Positions 9,804 to 17,623 of a DNA stretch of 64,000 nt are shown here, piece after piece. Under the pieces are notes generated by a model. It saw nothing but the letters and a program-made list of their open reading frames with translations. It was not told the DNA's origin and did not search any database. The position numbers and the translations under genes are program-made. How positions within the stretch are numbered: the first letter of the stretch is position 1; each line of letters begins with the position of its first letter. Location: NCBI RefSeq assembly GCF_902728235.1, contig NZ_CACVBO010000001.1, positions 2,442,001-2,506,000 on the forward strand, given 5' to 3'. Source of the stretch: Lentimonas sp. CC4. Its GTDB lineage: Bacteria; Verrucomicrobiota; Verrucomicrobiia; Opitutales; Coraliomargaritaceae.

Positions 9804-9906
9804 GGCTAACGTGGAGGACTGGCACCCAGCCCGAGTGATTAGTGGTTTAAATGATTGTCGAATACCCTGCGGCGAAAATGGGTTGACCAGCTCCGTCTGG
9901 ATCTAC
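9804..9906 (-). repeat. attC-like site S3
   Basis: One of the two long sites (103 bp). Left box ggctaacgtggaggactgg, right box ccagctccgtctggatctac. The minus-strand 3' core is ACGTTAGCC, the closest in the array to the classical GTTRRRY. Between the boxes lies a loop that contains a second small inverted pair (gggctgggtg / tggttga region). Confidence 0.7.
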
Positions 9907-10274
9907 TCGGCAGTGTGAAGCGGGTGAAGTTCGATTCCCTGAGGAACAACCACAATTCCACTATAGGGTGATGCAACATAGCTTTTGGTGTGAAGTTTGG
10001 GAGTCTTCGGTGCGGTTGAATGCTCCTCTTCTTTGATTTCTTTTTTAACGGCTTGAATTGGGCGATAGCTGATATTCTCAACAAGCCCACCAGTTATGTG
10101 TATGATTTTATTTTCGTAATTCAGAATTTCTTTCGACGAAGACTGAATGTAAGACCTCGGTTGACCAAGCTCACTCAATACTGATGCCTTTGTTTCTCCA
10201 ATTTCGACAGCGTCCAAACTCGCTATGGATGCTATGAATGCTGTTACGCTTAATACGGTAGATGCTTTCTTCAT
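9903..10274 (-). CDS. Cassette gene: secreted protein with SmpA/OmlA-like repeat, 123 aa
   Basis: A signal peptide (MKKASTVLSVTAFIASIASLDA) is followed by GETKASVLSELGQPRSYIQS ... LNYENKIIHITGGLVENISY. That pattern (G-x-T-x-x-x-V-x-x-x-L-G-x-P, then a short hydrophobic strand pair) resembles one SmpA/OmlA-type outer-membrane assembly module, but the match is by eye only. The C-terminal third is basic and low in complexity (VKKEIKEEEHSTAPKTPK). The stop codon lies in the right box of S3 and the ATG is 7 bp from S4. Confidence 0.65.
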   Translation of the reverse strand: MKKASTVLSVTAFIASIASLDAVEIGETKASVLSELGQPRSYIQSSSKEILNYENKIIHITGGLVENISYRPIQAVKKEIKEEEHSTAPKTPKLHTKSYVASPYSGIVVVPQGIELHPLHTAE

Positions 10275-10280
10275 TTTTTT

Positions 10281-10352
10281 GTAGATCGTCGAGGACTATC
10301 GCGTAGTGAGCGAGGGACGAGCGAACGGAGTTGATAGCTCCGTTTGGTTGTG
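10281..10352 (-). repeat. attC-like site S4
   Basis: Left box gtagatcgtcgaggactatc, right box gatagctccgtttggttgtg, with CTATC/GATAG as the inner stem. The upstream cassette gene (10296-11012) reads through most of the site and stops in its left half, so its last ~18 residues are encoded by the site. Confidence 0.72.
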
Positions 10353-11012
10353 ATTTAGTTTCATTTGTAGTTCGTGGATTCTTGAAATGGTCTCCTTTTC
10401 ATCAGATTCAGATAACTGCATTCCTTTTTCAACCTTTTCGCAGAGAGAGTCAGCGAATTCGACCATGCTTCTAGGGAATGTATCAACTCGTGGCGACCAT
10501 ATCACACCATGATATCCAGTTTGCATATGACCCGAAGAAAAGAAGTAATCGGTTCCATCCAATCCGCGATAGTTCTCTTTAGAGTAGGCAGTCTGTAGCA
10601 AACACTTCATCCACAGTCTGTTGAGCTCAACTGCTAGTGCACGTGAAACTTCTACCACATGCGGAGTCTCATCCTTGACTATCCGGAAAGTTAAAAAGAA
10701 ACCTAGAGATTTTCTTTTCTTTTCAGCTTCGAATGTGAACTCATCGCTTTCTTGAAAATCTGGGTTTTCTTCCCACTCAATTTTCTCGTGTAGAGTGAGT
10801 GAATAATCATCAGCGAACGAAGGTCTCGCGGCATAAAAAGCCAGATTTGTGATTTGTTCTGGACGGAGAACTTCTGGGATTCTGCGCAGCCAAAGGTTAT
10901 CAGGCTCTAAATGATTAGGTGCTTTCCCGTTCGGTAGCTGATAGAACTCCGCAGACTGCAGTCCTACGAGCCAGAAGCTAAGAAACACGATGGCTATTAT
11001 GTTACTTTTCAC
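10296..11012 (-). CDS. Cassette gene: exported hypothetical protein, 238 aa
   Basis: I place the start at a GTG (11012), giving VKSNIIAIVFLSFWLVGLQSA, a good signal peptide. The ATG at 11030 would add six residues that are only the translated attC-like site S5. The mature protein is hydrophilic with many acidic and aromatic residues (EKIEWEENPDFQESDEFTFE), and no domain I recognise. The last residues (TPFARPSLTTR) are read from attC-like site S4. It is the largest gene of the array. Confidence 0.6.
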   Translation of the reverse strand: MKSNIIAIVFLSFWLVGLQSAEFYQLPNGKAPNHLEPDNLWLRRIPEVLRPEQITNLAFYAARPSFADDYSLTLHEKIEWEENPDFQESDEFTFEAEKKRKSLGFFLTFRIVKDETPHVVEVSRALAVELNRLWMKCLLQTAYSKENYRGLDGTDYFFSSGHMQTGYHGVIWSPRVDTFPRSMVEFADSLCEKVEKGMQLSESDEKETISRIHELQMKLNHNQTELSTPFARPSLTTR

Positions 11013-11113
11013 AACGTGGAGCTCTGGCATCCCAGCCAGAGAGCTTTGAAGTTTAAGTGGTTATCGGATGTTTGGGAGCGTGAATGGGATTGTCCAGCAG
11101 CGTCTGGATATGG
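11009..11113 (-). repeat. attC-like site S5
   Basis: The second long site. Left box cacaacgtggagctctggc, right box gtccagcagcgtctggatatg. Minus-strand 3' core ACGTTGTG. It shares with S3 the CTCTGG/CCAG-type inner stem and a long central loop. Confidence 0.68.
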
Positions 11114-11274
11114 ATTCGAGCGTGTCCCGTGAGTCTGCTCTGGGCAAGTGCTTTATCTTTCCTTGGCTCGGTTTGTTTTTAACCGCAGATTACGCAGATG
11201 AACGCAGATTCCTTTTATTCTGCAGCCTTTAGATCTGTGCAAATCGGTGTCATCTGTGGTTCTTCAATTCTTTC
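11114..11274. other. Gene-less cassette containing a dispersed repeat
   Basis: This interval is bounded by attC-like sites S5 and S6 and has no convincing ORF. Most of it is the inverted repeat at 11,181-11,263. It looks like a noncoding cassette, or a cassette whose gene was replaced by a repeat. Confidence 0.5.
11181..11263. repeat. Dispersed inverted repeat (cgcagattacgcag type)
   Basis: It begins aaccgcagattacgcagatg and ends with the imperfect inverse cggtgtcatctgtggtt. From general knowledge this motif is a widespread noncoding repeat in Verrucomicrobiota and related bacteria. No protein is encoded. Confidence 0.6.
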
Positions 11275-11342
11275 CCATATCGTAGAGGACACTAATGAGT
11301 GAGCGGAAGCGAAACTCATTGAGTGCTCCGACTGGTTCACAT
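11275..11342 (-). repeat. attC-like site S6
   Basis: Left box catatcgtagaggacacta, inner stem aatgag / ctcatt, right box gtgctccgactggttcac. Minus-strand cores GAACC ... ACGATATG, a mixed AAC/GAT pair. Confidence 0.72.
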
Positions 11343-11343
11343 C

Positions 11344-11589
11344 TCATTCTTCTATTAAGTGAATGGAACTGCTTGGTTCGACATACACTGGAATGCCACC
11401 TCCTGCCCTTCTTCTCTGGCCCCAGATTAGAGTCTTCATGCTGCCACTGAGATCGAATTCAACCTTCCTGTCTTCACTTCCTGATTCTCTTAAAGCGTTA
11501 GCGTGATCTCTGATTGAGGCGCTCAACAGATATGCGCTCAACACAAGTGCGACTGAAATTAAGAGTGATGGTATTATGTAATTTTTCAT
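11344..11589 (-). CDS. Cassette gene: small single-pass membrane protein, 81 aa
   Basis: I chose the ATG at 11589 (MKNYIIPSLLISVALVLSAY) because the frame upstream of it only translates attC-like site S7. One N-terminal transmembrane segment is followed by a short polar domain (GSMKTLIWGQRRRAGGGIPV). The stop codon falls 3 bp inside the edge of S6. No family recognised. Confidence 0.55.
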   Translation of the reverse strand: MKNYIIPSLLISVALVLSAYLLSASIRDHANALRESGSEDRKVEFDLSGSMKTLIWGQRRRAGGGIPVYVEPSSSIHLIEE

Positions 11590-11595
11590 TCTTTC

Positions 11596-12205
<610 letters not shown>

Positions 12206-12210
12206 TTTTA

Positions 12211-12279
12211 GTAGCCAACGGAGACGAGAGGAATAGATGAGCGCCAGCGAAATCTATTGCCTCATCGGACTGGTTCTGG
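12211..12279 (-). repeat. attC-like site S8
   Basis: Left box gtagccaacggagacgag, inner stem aatagat / atctatt, right box cctcatcggactggttctgg. Minus-strand cores GAACC ... CCGTTGGCT; the 3' core is GTT, as in classical attC. Confidence 0.72.
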
Positions 12280-12579
12280 ACTCACTAGTTCTTGTTGGTT
12301 GATCTTTCGGTATTCGTCAAAAATAGGATTCAGGGAGTTATCGTTGATTTCCGTTTCTAGGAGGAATACTTGCTCGCATAGGAAGTCGATTTTTTGCTCC
12401 ATCGATTCAGTTTTTCCTTCATTCATATCACGTTGAATTTCAGACATGGCCACTTGAAGAGGTCTGATTACGTCAGTGAAATGAACCGTTCTATCAATTC
12501 TTATTTTGATTGTGTGAAAAACGCTACTCGCACCCCATGTGATCAGGGCTGTTAAGATTATGGTGAACAGTATTTTCAT
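12262..12579 (-). CDS. Cassette gene: membrane-anchored protein, 105 aa
   Basis: The start at 12579 (MKILFTIILTALITWGASSV) is chosen because the 30 codons upstream in frame only translate attC-like site S9. There is one N-terminal transmembrane helix, then a helical soluble region with several Gln/Glu-rich heptads (MSEIQRDMNEGKTESMEQK). The stop TGA is inside S8. No family recognised. Confidence 0.6.
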   Translation of the reverse strand: MKILFTIILTALITWGASSVFHTIKIRIDRTVHFTDVIRPLQVAMSEIQRDMNEGKTESMEQKIDFLCEQVFLLETEINDNSLNPIFDEYRKINQQELVSPEPVR

Positions 12580-12586
12580 TTCTTTC

Positions 12587-12655
12587 CCAGAACGTGGAGG
12601 CCACTCGATAGATGAGCGGAAGCGAAATCTATTGAGTGCGCCGTCTGGATATACC
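12587..12655 (-). repeat. attC-like site S9
   Basis: Left box cagaacgtggaggccactc, inner stem gatagat / atctatt, right box gtgcgccgtctggatatac. It is almost identical to S14 and S2. Only 7 bp separate it from S10. Confidence 0.75.
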
Positions 12656-12766
12656 AGTGGGCGTTGCAATCGGGTTCGGCGCTTCGGAGTGGTTGAGGTT
12701 CATTTCAGTGGGTGATGTGTCCTGAGAAAACTGGACACGGGATTCTCTTACCAAGAGGATCATACT

Positions 12767-13057
12767 ATGAAAAAGCAACGCTACACTGCGGAGTTCAAAC
12801 AAGAGGCAGTTAAACTGATACTAATCGACGGGACTTCAGTGAAGGAAGTTTCGAAGCAACTGGGAGTCCCTGAAGGGGTTCTCTACAGCTGGAGGCAGAA
12901 GCATCTGGACGAATTGGAGGCGAATGCTCCAGAGGGTGCTCAAAGTCCAAAGGCATTGGCCAAGGAGAACGAACAGCTACGTAAGGAGCTGGCGAAAGCT
13001 CGGCGAATGAATGAGATTCTAAAAAAAACGGTGGGCTACTTCAGCGAGGGCGCGTGA
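12767..13057 (+). CDS. IS3-family transposase OrfA
   Basis: A 96-residue protein with an N-terminal helix-turn-helix (YTAEFKQEAVKLILIDGTSV ... SKQLGVPEGVLYSWRQ) and a C-terminal leucine-zipper-like coiled coil (ALAKENEQLRKELAKARRMN). These are the DNA-binding and multimerisation parts of IS3 transposases. A run of eight A at 13,021-13,028, in the codons for the K-K pair near its end, is a likely -1 frameshift site that would produce the fused OrfAB transposase. Confidence 0.92.
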   Translation: MKKQRYTAEFKQEAVKLILIDGTSVKEVSKQLGVPEGVLYSWRQKHLDELEANAPEGAQSPKALAKENEQLRKELAKARRMNEILKKTVGYFSEGA

Positions 13058-13977
13058 TGCAGTATCGATTTATTGATCAGAACAAGGATCGCTACAGTGT
13101 GAAGGAGCTGTGCGAGTGCTTCGAGCTGAGTCGGAGTGGCTACTACGACTGGCAACTGCGCAGCCCGAGCGCACGCAGCCTGGAGGATAACTCCTATAAG
13201 AGCCATATTCTCGAAGTTCACAAGCAAGCCAATGGGCGCGTCTACGGGCATCGTCCAATCCACCGTCACCTTCAAGATGAAGGGCTCGATTGTGGCCGCG
13301 ACCGCACCCTGCGTTTAATGAAGGAACTACGGATCGACAGCACTCAGAAGAAAGGGTTCAAGCCATTGGGCACAAACAGTAAACATGATTTCGGTTACAG
13401 CCCGAACCTACTGAAGAAACTCGGCAAGCCGCAGGGATGTGATCAAGTTTGGGTAGCCGACACCACTTATCTACGCGTTCAAAACGGCTGGTGCTATCTG
13501 GCGACAGTGATGGATCTGTTTAGTCGGCGCATTATTGGTTGGAGCGTCTCCTCTGACAATGACTCGAAGCTGGTTTGCAAGGCCCTTAAATGCGCGGTTC
13601 TGACCCGAGGTGGTGATCTGCCGGAAGGACTGATCCATCACAGCGACCGAGGCAGCACCTACGCCAGCTACAGCTATGAAACATTGCTCAAGTCCTTTGG
13701 CATCTGTCAAAGTATGAGTGCTAAAGGCAACTGCTATGATAATGCTGCCCAGGAATCTTTTTACGGGAGATACAAAACATCGAGTGTCGGTGATACCATC
13801 TTCTTTGATGAGGCTGCCGCTCGTAGTCATGCCTTCGAGTATATCGAAGTCTTCTATAACCGTTTCAGAAAACACTCTTCACTGGACTACAATAACCCCA
13901 TTCAGTTTGAGGAAAAATTTTACCCCCATGGGGGTAAGCAGAACGCAAGCCTACCGGCTTGCATCAATCACAACTAA
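13054..13977 (+). CDS. IS3-family transposase OrfB (DDE integrase domain)
   Basis: About 307 residues with an rve/DDE catalytic core. The first Asp is in QVWVADTTYLRV, the second in HHSDRGSTYAS, and the catalytic Glu in NCYDNAAQESFYGRYKTS. The N-terminal HTH_21 part is GRVYGHRPIHRHLQDEGLDC. It overlaps orfA by four bases (gtga) in the -1 frame, so it is probably made mainly as OrfAB. An internal ATG at 13,057 could be used for OrfB alone. Confidence 0.92.
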   Translation: MMQYRFIDQNKDRYSVKELCECFELSRSGYYDWQLRSPSARSLEDNSYKSHILEVHKQANGRVYGHRPIHRHLQDEGLDCGRDRTLRLMKELRIDSTQKKGFKPLGTNSKHDFGYSPNLLKKLGKPQGCDQVWVADTTYLRVQNGWCYLATVMDLFSRRIIGWSVSSDNDSKLVCKALKCAVLTRGGDLPEGLIHHSDRGSTYASYSYETLLKSFGICQSMSAKGNCYDNAAQESFYGRYKTSSVGDTIFFDEAAARSHAFEYIEVFYNRFRKHSSLDYNNPIQFEEKFYPHGGKQNASLPACINHN

Positions 13978-14070
13978 ACCACATAACACTAACAAAAGAA
14001 CGGAATCCTCTGTCCGATAAACTCAGGACACATCAGGGACTTTTTAGATTCGTTCAGGGTGGTTAGAATG

Positions 14071-14233
14071 TGGTTTCATTCAACTCAAATATTCACAGAG
14101 GCCAGCGGAGCTGGAGACCGCTTATTTCCGCTTATGAACGCTTATTCTTAAGATTTAAATTCTGTCGCACGCCGTGCTGGATAAGTGTAAATTAGCGTCA
14201 ATAAGCGGTTAAAAAATCTGGGTTCCTTCCTTC
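14071..14233. repeat. Gene-less cassette, copy 1 of a duplicated unit
   Basis: It matches 15,696-15,835 with scattered substitutions and small indels (shared: tcaaatattc-cagaggccag, gtgctggataagcgt, ataagcggt-aaaaaatctggg). It contains internal inverted pairs around ccgctta / taagcgg. No ORF is kept between the copies, so it looks like a noncoding cassette bounded by S10 and S11. Confidence 0.6.
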
Positions 14234-14295
14234 TGTATATCGTCGAGCATGAGCGATGGCGCGTTAGCGACATTGCTCACTGCGACTGGTTCGCA
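14234..14295 (-). repeat. attC-like site S11
   Basis: Left box gtatatcgtcgagcatgagc, right box gctcactgcgactggttcgc, inner stem TGAGC/GCTCA plus gcga pairs. It is nearly identical to S16. Confidence 0.75.
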
Positions 14296-14821
14296 TCCCT
14301 TCTAAGGTGGACAAGCACTTACTTGCTCTTTCGATAATTTCGGCTGTATCAAGCTTCCCCGTCATATATTTCATTTCTTTGTAACGGGGGGCAATGGACT
14401 GTGGCTCCCCGCGAGCACTTTCTAACAGCAAAATGCCTAAATCCCGCATCCTTGCTTTCCGTCCTGGATGCTTGATCCTTCGTTTCTGCAGATGGTCTCG
14501 AAACCTCTCTGAGATTATGATTTTTGATAAACTGTCGATTCTCTTTTGATTCACTTCGATTGCATTGAGCAAAGTATCAACTAGTTGTTCCTCATCGCTG
14601 CCAAGGATATGCAGGAATTGTGAAGTAGCATGGCCGTCGCACGGATCAGACTCGAATCGAGATAGTAAGTCTGCTCGATACTCATCAGTCCATTCCTTCT
14701 TCTTTTGAGGTGGTATGCGATCATACTCATCTGAATAGCCATCCCTTGCCATGTGGAACGAACTGCAGCCATAGCGGATGAAGAGTTCTCGAAGCTCTTC
14801 AAGCTGGATTGAGTTTGTCAT
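14264..14821 (-). CDS. Cassette gene: cytoplasmic hypothetical protein, 185 aa
   Basis: The start is set at 14821 (MTNSIQLEELRELFIRYGCS), because the eight codons before it are translated attC-like site S12. The protein is soluble, charged and mostly helical, with a conspicuous N-terminal FIRYGCSSFHMARDGYSDEY and a basic middle (RDHLQKRRIKHPGRKARMRD). The final residues come from site S11. I do not recognise a family. It is one of the few array products with no export or membrane signal. Confidence 0.6.
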   Translation of the reverse strand: MTNSIQLEELRELFIRYGCSSFHMARDGYSDEYDRIPPQKKKEWTDEYRADLLSRFESDPCDGHATSQFLHILGSDEEQLVDTLLNAIEVNQKRIDSLSKIIISERFRDHLQKRRIKHPGRKARMRDLGILLLESARGEPQSIAPRYKEMKYMTGKLDTAEIIERASKCLSTLEGMRTSRSEQCR

Positions 14822-14830
14822 TTTCTTTTT

Positions 14831-14896
<66 letters not shown>

Positions 14897-14900
<4 letters not shown>

Positions 14901-15211
14901 GCTTCATCGTCTGTAGTAGGCCATTCGACGTGATCACCGTCAAACTCTTCCCATGGATCATTCCATGACTCATTCATTTTCTTCCAGATCATACTTAGGA
15001 CTTCATCTTTATCCATACCTGCCTCTTCTTCGAGTGCTCGGGAGATGTGACGAGCGGCATCTGCAAGCAGGACTCCCCAATTCTCAGGGTTCTTCTCGAA
15101 GACGCTTGGGTAGAGTGAGCACTGTAGCTTCTGATCGACAATCCAACCACTGATTAGCTCGATTGCTTGGTCGGCAGAGTGGCAGTCAGGAGGAATGGGA
15201 AGTTTTCTCAT
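14897..15211 (-). CDS. Cassette gene: DUF5076-like protein, 104 aa
   Basis: The sequence pattern fits the DUF5076 family (PF16826) by recall: a central WIVDQKLQCSLYPSVF, then NWGVLLADAARHISRALEEE, and an acidic C-terminus with W-x-D-P-W-E-E. It is soluble with no signal peptide. The function of the family is unknown. The stop TAG lies in the right box of S12 and the start is 7 bp from S13. A short proper gene with a broad phylogenetic family is typical of integron cassettes. Confidence 0.65.
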
Positions 15212-15217
15212 TTATTC

Positions 15218-15282
15218 TGTAGACGTGAAGAGTGCTCATGAAGTGAGGCACGAACTGAATTGAGCAGCTCGACTGGATCTAC
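15218..15282 (-). repeat. attC-like site S13
   Basis: Left box tgtagacgtgaagagtgctc, right box gagcagctcgactggatctac. The loop sequence gaagtgaggcacgaa recurs in the two sites near pheT (S20, S21), which shows that those belong to the same group. Confidence 0.72.
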
Positions 15283-15388
15283 GCTTCATTTTGTCTGTTG
15301 ATTGTGGGTGTGCTGAATCTCTTTTTTGTAATATGGATTTATTTACGTCAGAGTCAGCTCTTTTCATCGGTTTGCTTCATTCAATTAT

Positions 15389-15529
15389 TTAACTTCGAGT
15401 TTGAAGCCATGAGACCCCTGAAATCGTCGCACCTGCTAGGACGAGTATGACTGGGACGACTCCAGATGCATCTGTCACAAGCGCTCCTAGTATCATGATC
15501 AATATGCCAGCAATGATTCCTATGTTCAT
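15389..15529 (-). CDS. Cassette gene: 46-aa membrane protein
   Basis: The ATG at 15529 (MNIGIIAGILIMILGALVTD) follows attC-like site S14 by 9 bp. Nearly the whole protein is hydrophobic, with two short transmembrane segments separated by DASG (second: VVPVILVLAGATISGVSWLQ). A longer open frame upstream only translates S14. It is too small to assign, but the cassette position supports it as a gene. Confidence 0.5.
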   Translation of the reverse strand: MNIGIIAGILIMILGALVTDASGVVPVILVLAGATISGVSWLQTRS

Positions 15530-15537
15530 TTCTTTTT

Positions 15538-15606
15538 GTAGATCGTGGAGGCCACTCGATAGATGAGCGGAAGCGAAATCTATTGAGTGCGCCGTCTGGA
15601 TATACC
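15538..15606 (-). repeat. attC-like site S14
   Basis: Left box gtagatcgtggaggccactc, inner stem gatagat / atctatt, right box gtgcgccgtctggatatacc. Almost identical to S9. It abuts S15 with 6 bp between. Confidence 0.76.
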
Positions 15607-15612
15607 GAGGGC

Positions 15613-15695
15613 TGTGCAATCGTGTTCGACGCTTCGATGGGGTTGAGGTTCATTTCAGTGGGACTTTTAAGATTCGTTCAGACTGGTTAGAATGT
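15613..15695 (-). repeat. attC-like site S15 (uninterrupted partner of S10)
   Basis: Left box gtgcaatcgtgttcgacg, right box gattcgttcagactggttag. It shows what S10 looked like before the IS3 insertion. It is directly adjacent to S14, as if two sites had been joined with no gene between them. Confidence 0.65.
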
Positions 15696-15835
15696 GGATT
15701 CATTCAATTCAAATATTCTCAGAGGCCAGCAGAGCTGGATCCGCTTAACTTCGCTTAAAATCAAATCTCTGACGTCGTGCTGGATAAGCGTTCAATTAGC
15801 GTCCATAAGCGGTAAAAAAATCTGGGTTCTTTTTC
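15696..15835. repeat. Gene-less cassette, copy 2 of a duplicated unit
   Basis: Second copy of the noncoding unit at 14,071-14,233, bounded by S15 and S16. The flanking sites S14-S15 and S16 are duplicated together with it (compare S9-S10 and S11), so a stretch of two or three sites plus this unit exists twice in the array. Confidence 0.6.
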
Positions 15836-15893
<58 letters not shown>

Positions 15894-15896
<3 letters not shown>

Positions 15897-16334
15897 ATTT
15901 CTTCGAGTGTTTTTTACCTGAGGCACTACAATGAATCCGCTCGATAAGATATTCACTGATTGTTCAGGCAGAGTTTTCTCTATATGTGCAAATGAAATCG
16001 ATATATACCAGCGGTTCATGACATGATCCTCAGTAGAGTCTGGATCAATACGACGAACCTCGATTGCGTGAACGGAACGACCTTCATCTAGGTCATACTT
16101 TCTCTTTAGGTAATCATGCGCTTTACTTACAAAATCAGAAACATTGAATGGCAATTGGCCGTGGCCGTCCCAAGGCTTGCATTCTTTGATTCTATCCTGC
16201 GATGCGCTCCACTTGCTTTCCTGAGCCCAAGGTGAATCTGGCTCAGATGATTCCGAAACGCTGAACAGGAAGTCTTCTGCGTTCGCATAACTATAAATGA
16301 GTATGGATAGAGCGATGGCGTTAAAAATTCTCAT
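15894..16334 (-). CDS. Cassette gene: secreted hypothetical protein, 146 aa
   Basis: A clear signal peptide (MRIFNAIALSILIYSYANAE, cleavage after ANA). The mature domain holds a tryptophan-containing stretch (SPWAQESKWSASQDRIKECK), then an alpha/beta-looking region (FVSKAHDYLKRKYDLDEGRS ... NRWYISISFAH) that could be a small substrate- or lipid-binding fold. A single cysteine remains in the mature part, so no disulphide is implied. No family recognised. Confidence 0.62.
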
Positions 16335-16342
16335 TATTCCTT

Positions 16343-16416
16343 CTTAGAACGTGGAGGACTATCGTGGAGTGAGCGAGGGACGAGCGGACGGAATTGATAG
16401 CTCCGTCTGGATATGC
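16343..16416 (-). repeat. attC-like site S17
   Basis: Left box ttagaacgtggaggactatc, right box gatagctccgtctggatatg. Loop gtgagcgagggacgagcgga, shared with S4 and S18. Confidence 0.75.
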
Positions 16417-16420
16417 CTGT

Positions 16421-16708
16421 TCATCGCTGAACCTCCATGTGCTCATCAAAATTTTCGATGTATTCGTCAAGGTTCTCTTCAAGCATCTTGATGTATTCTG
16501 TCGCAAAGTAATCTATGACTTCTTCTTTCTGTGCTTTCATTTCATCGCCTGACGAATAGCCGGTCGCAGTGACCCAAGCATTGAATCGGGCTGCAGAATA
16601 TAGAAGTGATGCACTCACTTTTCCCGGGCCAATGTCTGCCTGAATCTGGCTATTGGAGAGGTTGATGTGAGCATCAGCTCGACTGAAAAATTCAGGATCA
16701 GTTTCCAT
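16421..16708 (-). CDS. Cassette gene: DUF3144 family protein, 95 aa
   Basis: It matches the DUF3144 family (PF11342) closely by recall. It starts with EFFSRADAHINLSNSQI, then KVSASLLYSAARFNAWVTAT, and ends with YFATEYIKMLEENLDEYIEN. Normal length for the family. Soluble and helical; function unknown, found widely in Gammaproteobacteria. It is one of the few products of the array with a recognisable family. The stop TGA is 4 bp outside S17. Confidence 0.85.
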   Translation of the reverse strand: METDPEFFSRADAHINLSNSQIQADIGPGKVSASLLYSAARFNAWVTATGYSSGDEMKAQKEEVIDYFATEYIKMLEENLDEYIENFDEHMEVQR

Positions 16709-16720
16709 TTTTAATTTTCT

Positions 16721-16795
16721 GCATATCGTAGAGCACTATCGACGTAGTGAGTGAGGGACGAGCGAACGGAGTTGATAGCTGCGACTGGATCTACG
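16721..16795 (-). repeat. attC-like site S18
   Basis: Left box gcatatcgtagagcactatc, right box gatagctgcgactggatctac. The inner stem CTATC/GATAG is perfect, and outer boxes GCATATC / GATCTAC pair with one mismatch. Confidence 0.76.
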
Positions 16796-17120
16796 ATTCA
16801 TTTGGTCGGTTGGTTGTGGTTGATCTAGCTCCTCTGGATTTTTCAATTTCTGAGTTCACTAGAAATGGCCAGATTATGAATCCGATTCCACCAAAGGCGG
16901 TGAATATAATCGCAAGTGTTAGATTTCTTTTTGCATAGCCTGGGCTAATTAATTCTTTCGCGGCTAAATACATCGCGGTAAATGTTGCTAGGATCATGCA
17001 AATCATCGATCCGAGTAGGATCGTATCAAAGTTCGATTCTTTCCCTTTTAGGTAGATCGCAATGACCAGCACCACCCAAGTGCTTTTGTATAAAGTCATC
17101 ATTGCTTTCTGCTTATTCAT
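16791..17120 (-). CDS. Cassette gene: small integral membrane protein, 109 aa
   Basis: The start at 17120 (MNKQKAMMTLYKSTWVVLVI) is preferred, because the nine codons before it are translated attC-like site S19. Three transmembrane segments: WVVLVIAIYL, ILLGSMICMILATFTAMYLA and LTLAIIFTAFGGIGFIIWPF. A short basic tail follows (SRGARSTTTNRP), whose last part comes from S18. No family recognised. Confidence 0.6.
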   Translation of the reverse strand: MNKQKAMMTLYKSTWVVLVIAIYLKGKESNFDTILLGSMICMILATFTAMYLAAKELISPGYAKRNLTLAIIFTAFGGIGFIIWPFLVNSEIEKSRGARSTTTNRPNES

Positions 17121-17124
17121 TTTC

Positions 17125-17193
17125 TGTAGATCGTCGAGGATGAGCATAGATGAGCGCAGCGAAATCTATTGTCTCACTCCGCCTTGATCTGCT
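17125..17193 (-). repeat. attC-like site S19 (first site after the leader)
   Basis: It illustrates the group well. Outer 7-base boxes GTAGATC (left) and GATCTGC (right) pair. Next come spacers of 8 and 9 bases (gtcgagga / ctccgcctt), so one arm is longer by one base. Then an inner TGAG/CTCA stem and a loop with atagat / atctatt. This is the R-spacer-L layout, with the extra unpaired base, known for integron attC sites, but the core is GAT/ATC instead of GTT/AAC. Confidence 0.78.
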
Positions 17194-17623
17194 TTTTGAG
17201 TCCCACCATGTAGAGCTTGTCCTCGCTCTTGCCTAAGACGTAGCTCCAACCAGCAGAACCTCCTTCGATTTTATTTTTGTATTTAATCTCGAGCATTTTG
17301 TAGGGCTCAAGATTGATGACGTATTCAGTTCCTTCGATGGTCATCGGTTTCTTTATTCTTTCAGCCATCATTGGGTAAATCTCAACAATCGCTAGGCTGT
17401 CTAATCCTCGGCTTATAGTGGCCTCCAGATTTCCTTGGGTTCCAATGAACTGTTTCGTTGGTGTATCCTCGTAAACCCAGACTTCTTTGAGCGCATCCAT
17501 CGAGACATTCCCGGACTCAATGAATGTTCGAAAACGTGCCTCAAATTCTGCTTCCATTTCATCGGATGCAAGGCAAGTAAGCCCAATGCTGAAGAGTGTT
17601 ATGAGTGTGATTATTTTTTTCAT
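17174..17623 (-). CDS. First cassette gene: secreted hypothetical protein, 149 aa
   Basis: Signal peptide MKKIITLITLFSIGLTCLAS. The mature part (~130 aa) is mixed alpha/beta: helix EMEAEFEARFRTFIESGNVS, then VWVYEDTPTKQFIGTQGN and a C-terminal beta region (YKNKIEGGSAGWSYVLGKSE). A family is not evident. It is the gene closest to the proposed attI position and therefore the youngest cassette in the usual integron model. The stop lies in site S19. Confidence 0.65.
   Translation of the reverse strand: MKKIITLITLFSIGLTCLASDEMEAEFEARFRTFIESGNVSMDALKEVWVYEDTPTKQFIGTQGNLEATISRGLDSLAIVEIYPMMAERIKKPMTIEGTEYVINLEPYKMLEIKYKNKIEGGSAGWSYVLGKSEDKLYMVGLKKQIKAE

Larger units (their letters stand above)
12713..14034 (+). 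mobile_element. IS3-family insertion sequence, 1,322 bp, complete
   Basis: Terminal inverted repeats tgatgtgtcctgag (12,713) and ctcaggacacatca (14,034) are perfect over 14 bp. The flanks are ggg on both sides, a 3-bp target duplication normal for IS3. The paralogous uninterrupted sequence at 15,651-15,672 has a single ggg at this place. The element carries overlapping orfA and orfB in frames -1 apart with an A8 run before the overlap, so both genes and both ends look intact. Confidence 0.92.
12663..14070 (-). repeat. attC-like site S10, split by an IS3-family element
   Basis: Left half gttgcaatcgggttcggcg (12,663 on), right half gattcgttcagggtggttag (to 14,070). The halves are separated by the insertion sequence at 12,713-14,034. 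The same site without the insertion is S15 (15,613-15,695). Comparing the two shows that GGG was duplicated at the insertion point. Confidence 0.7.
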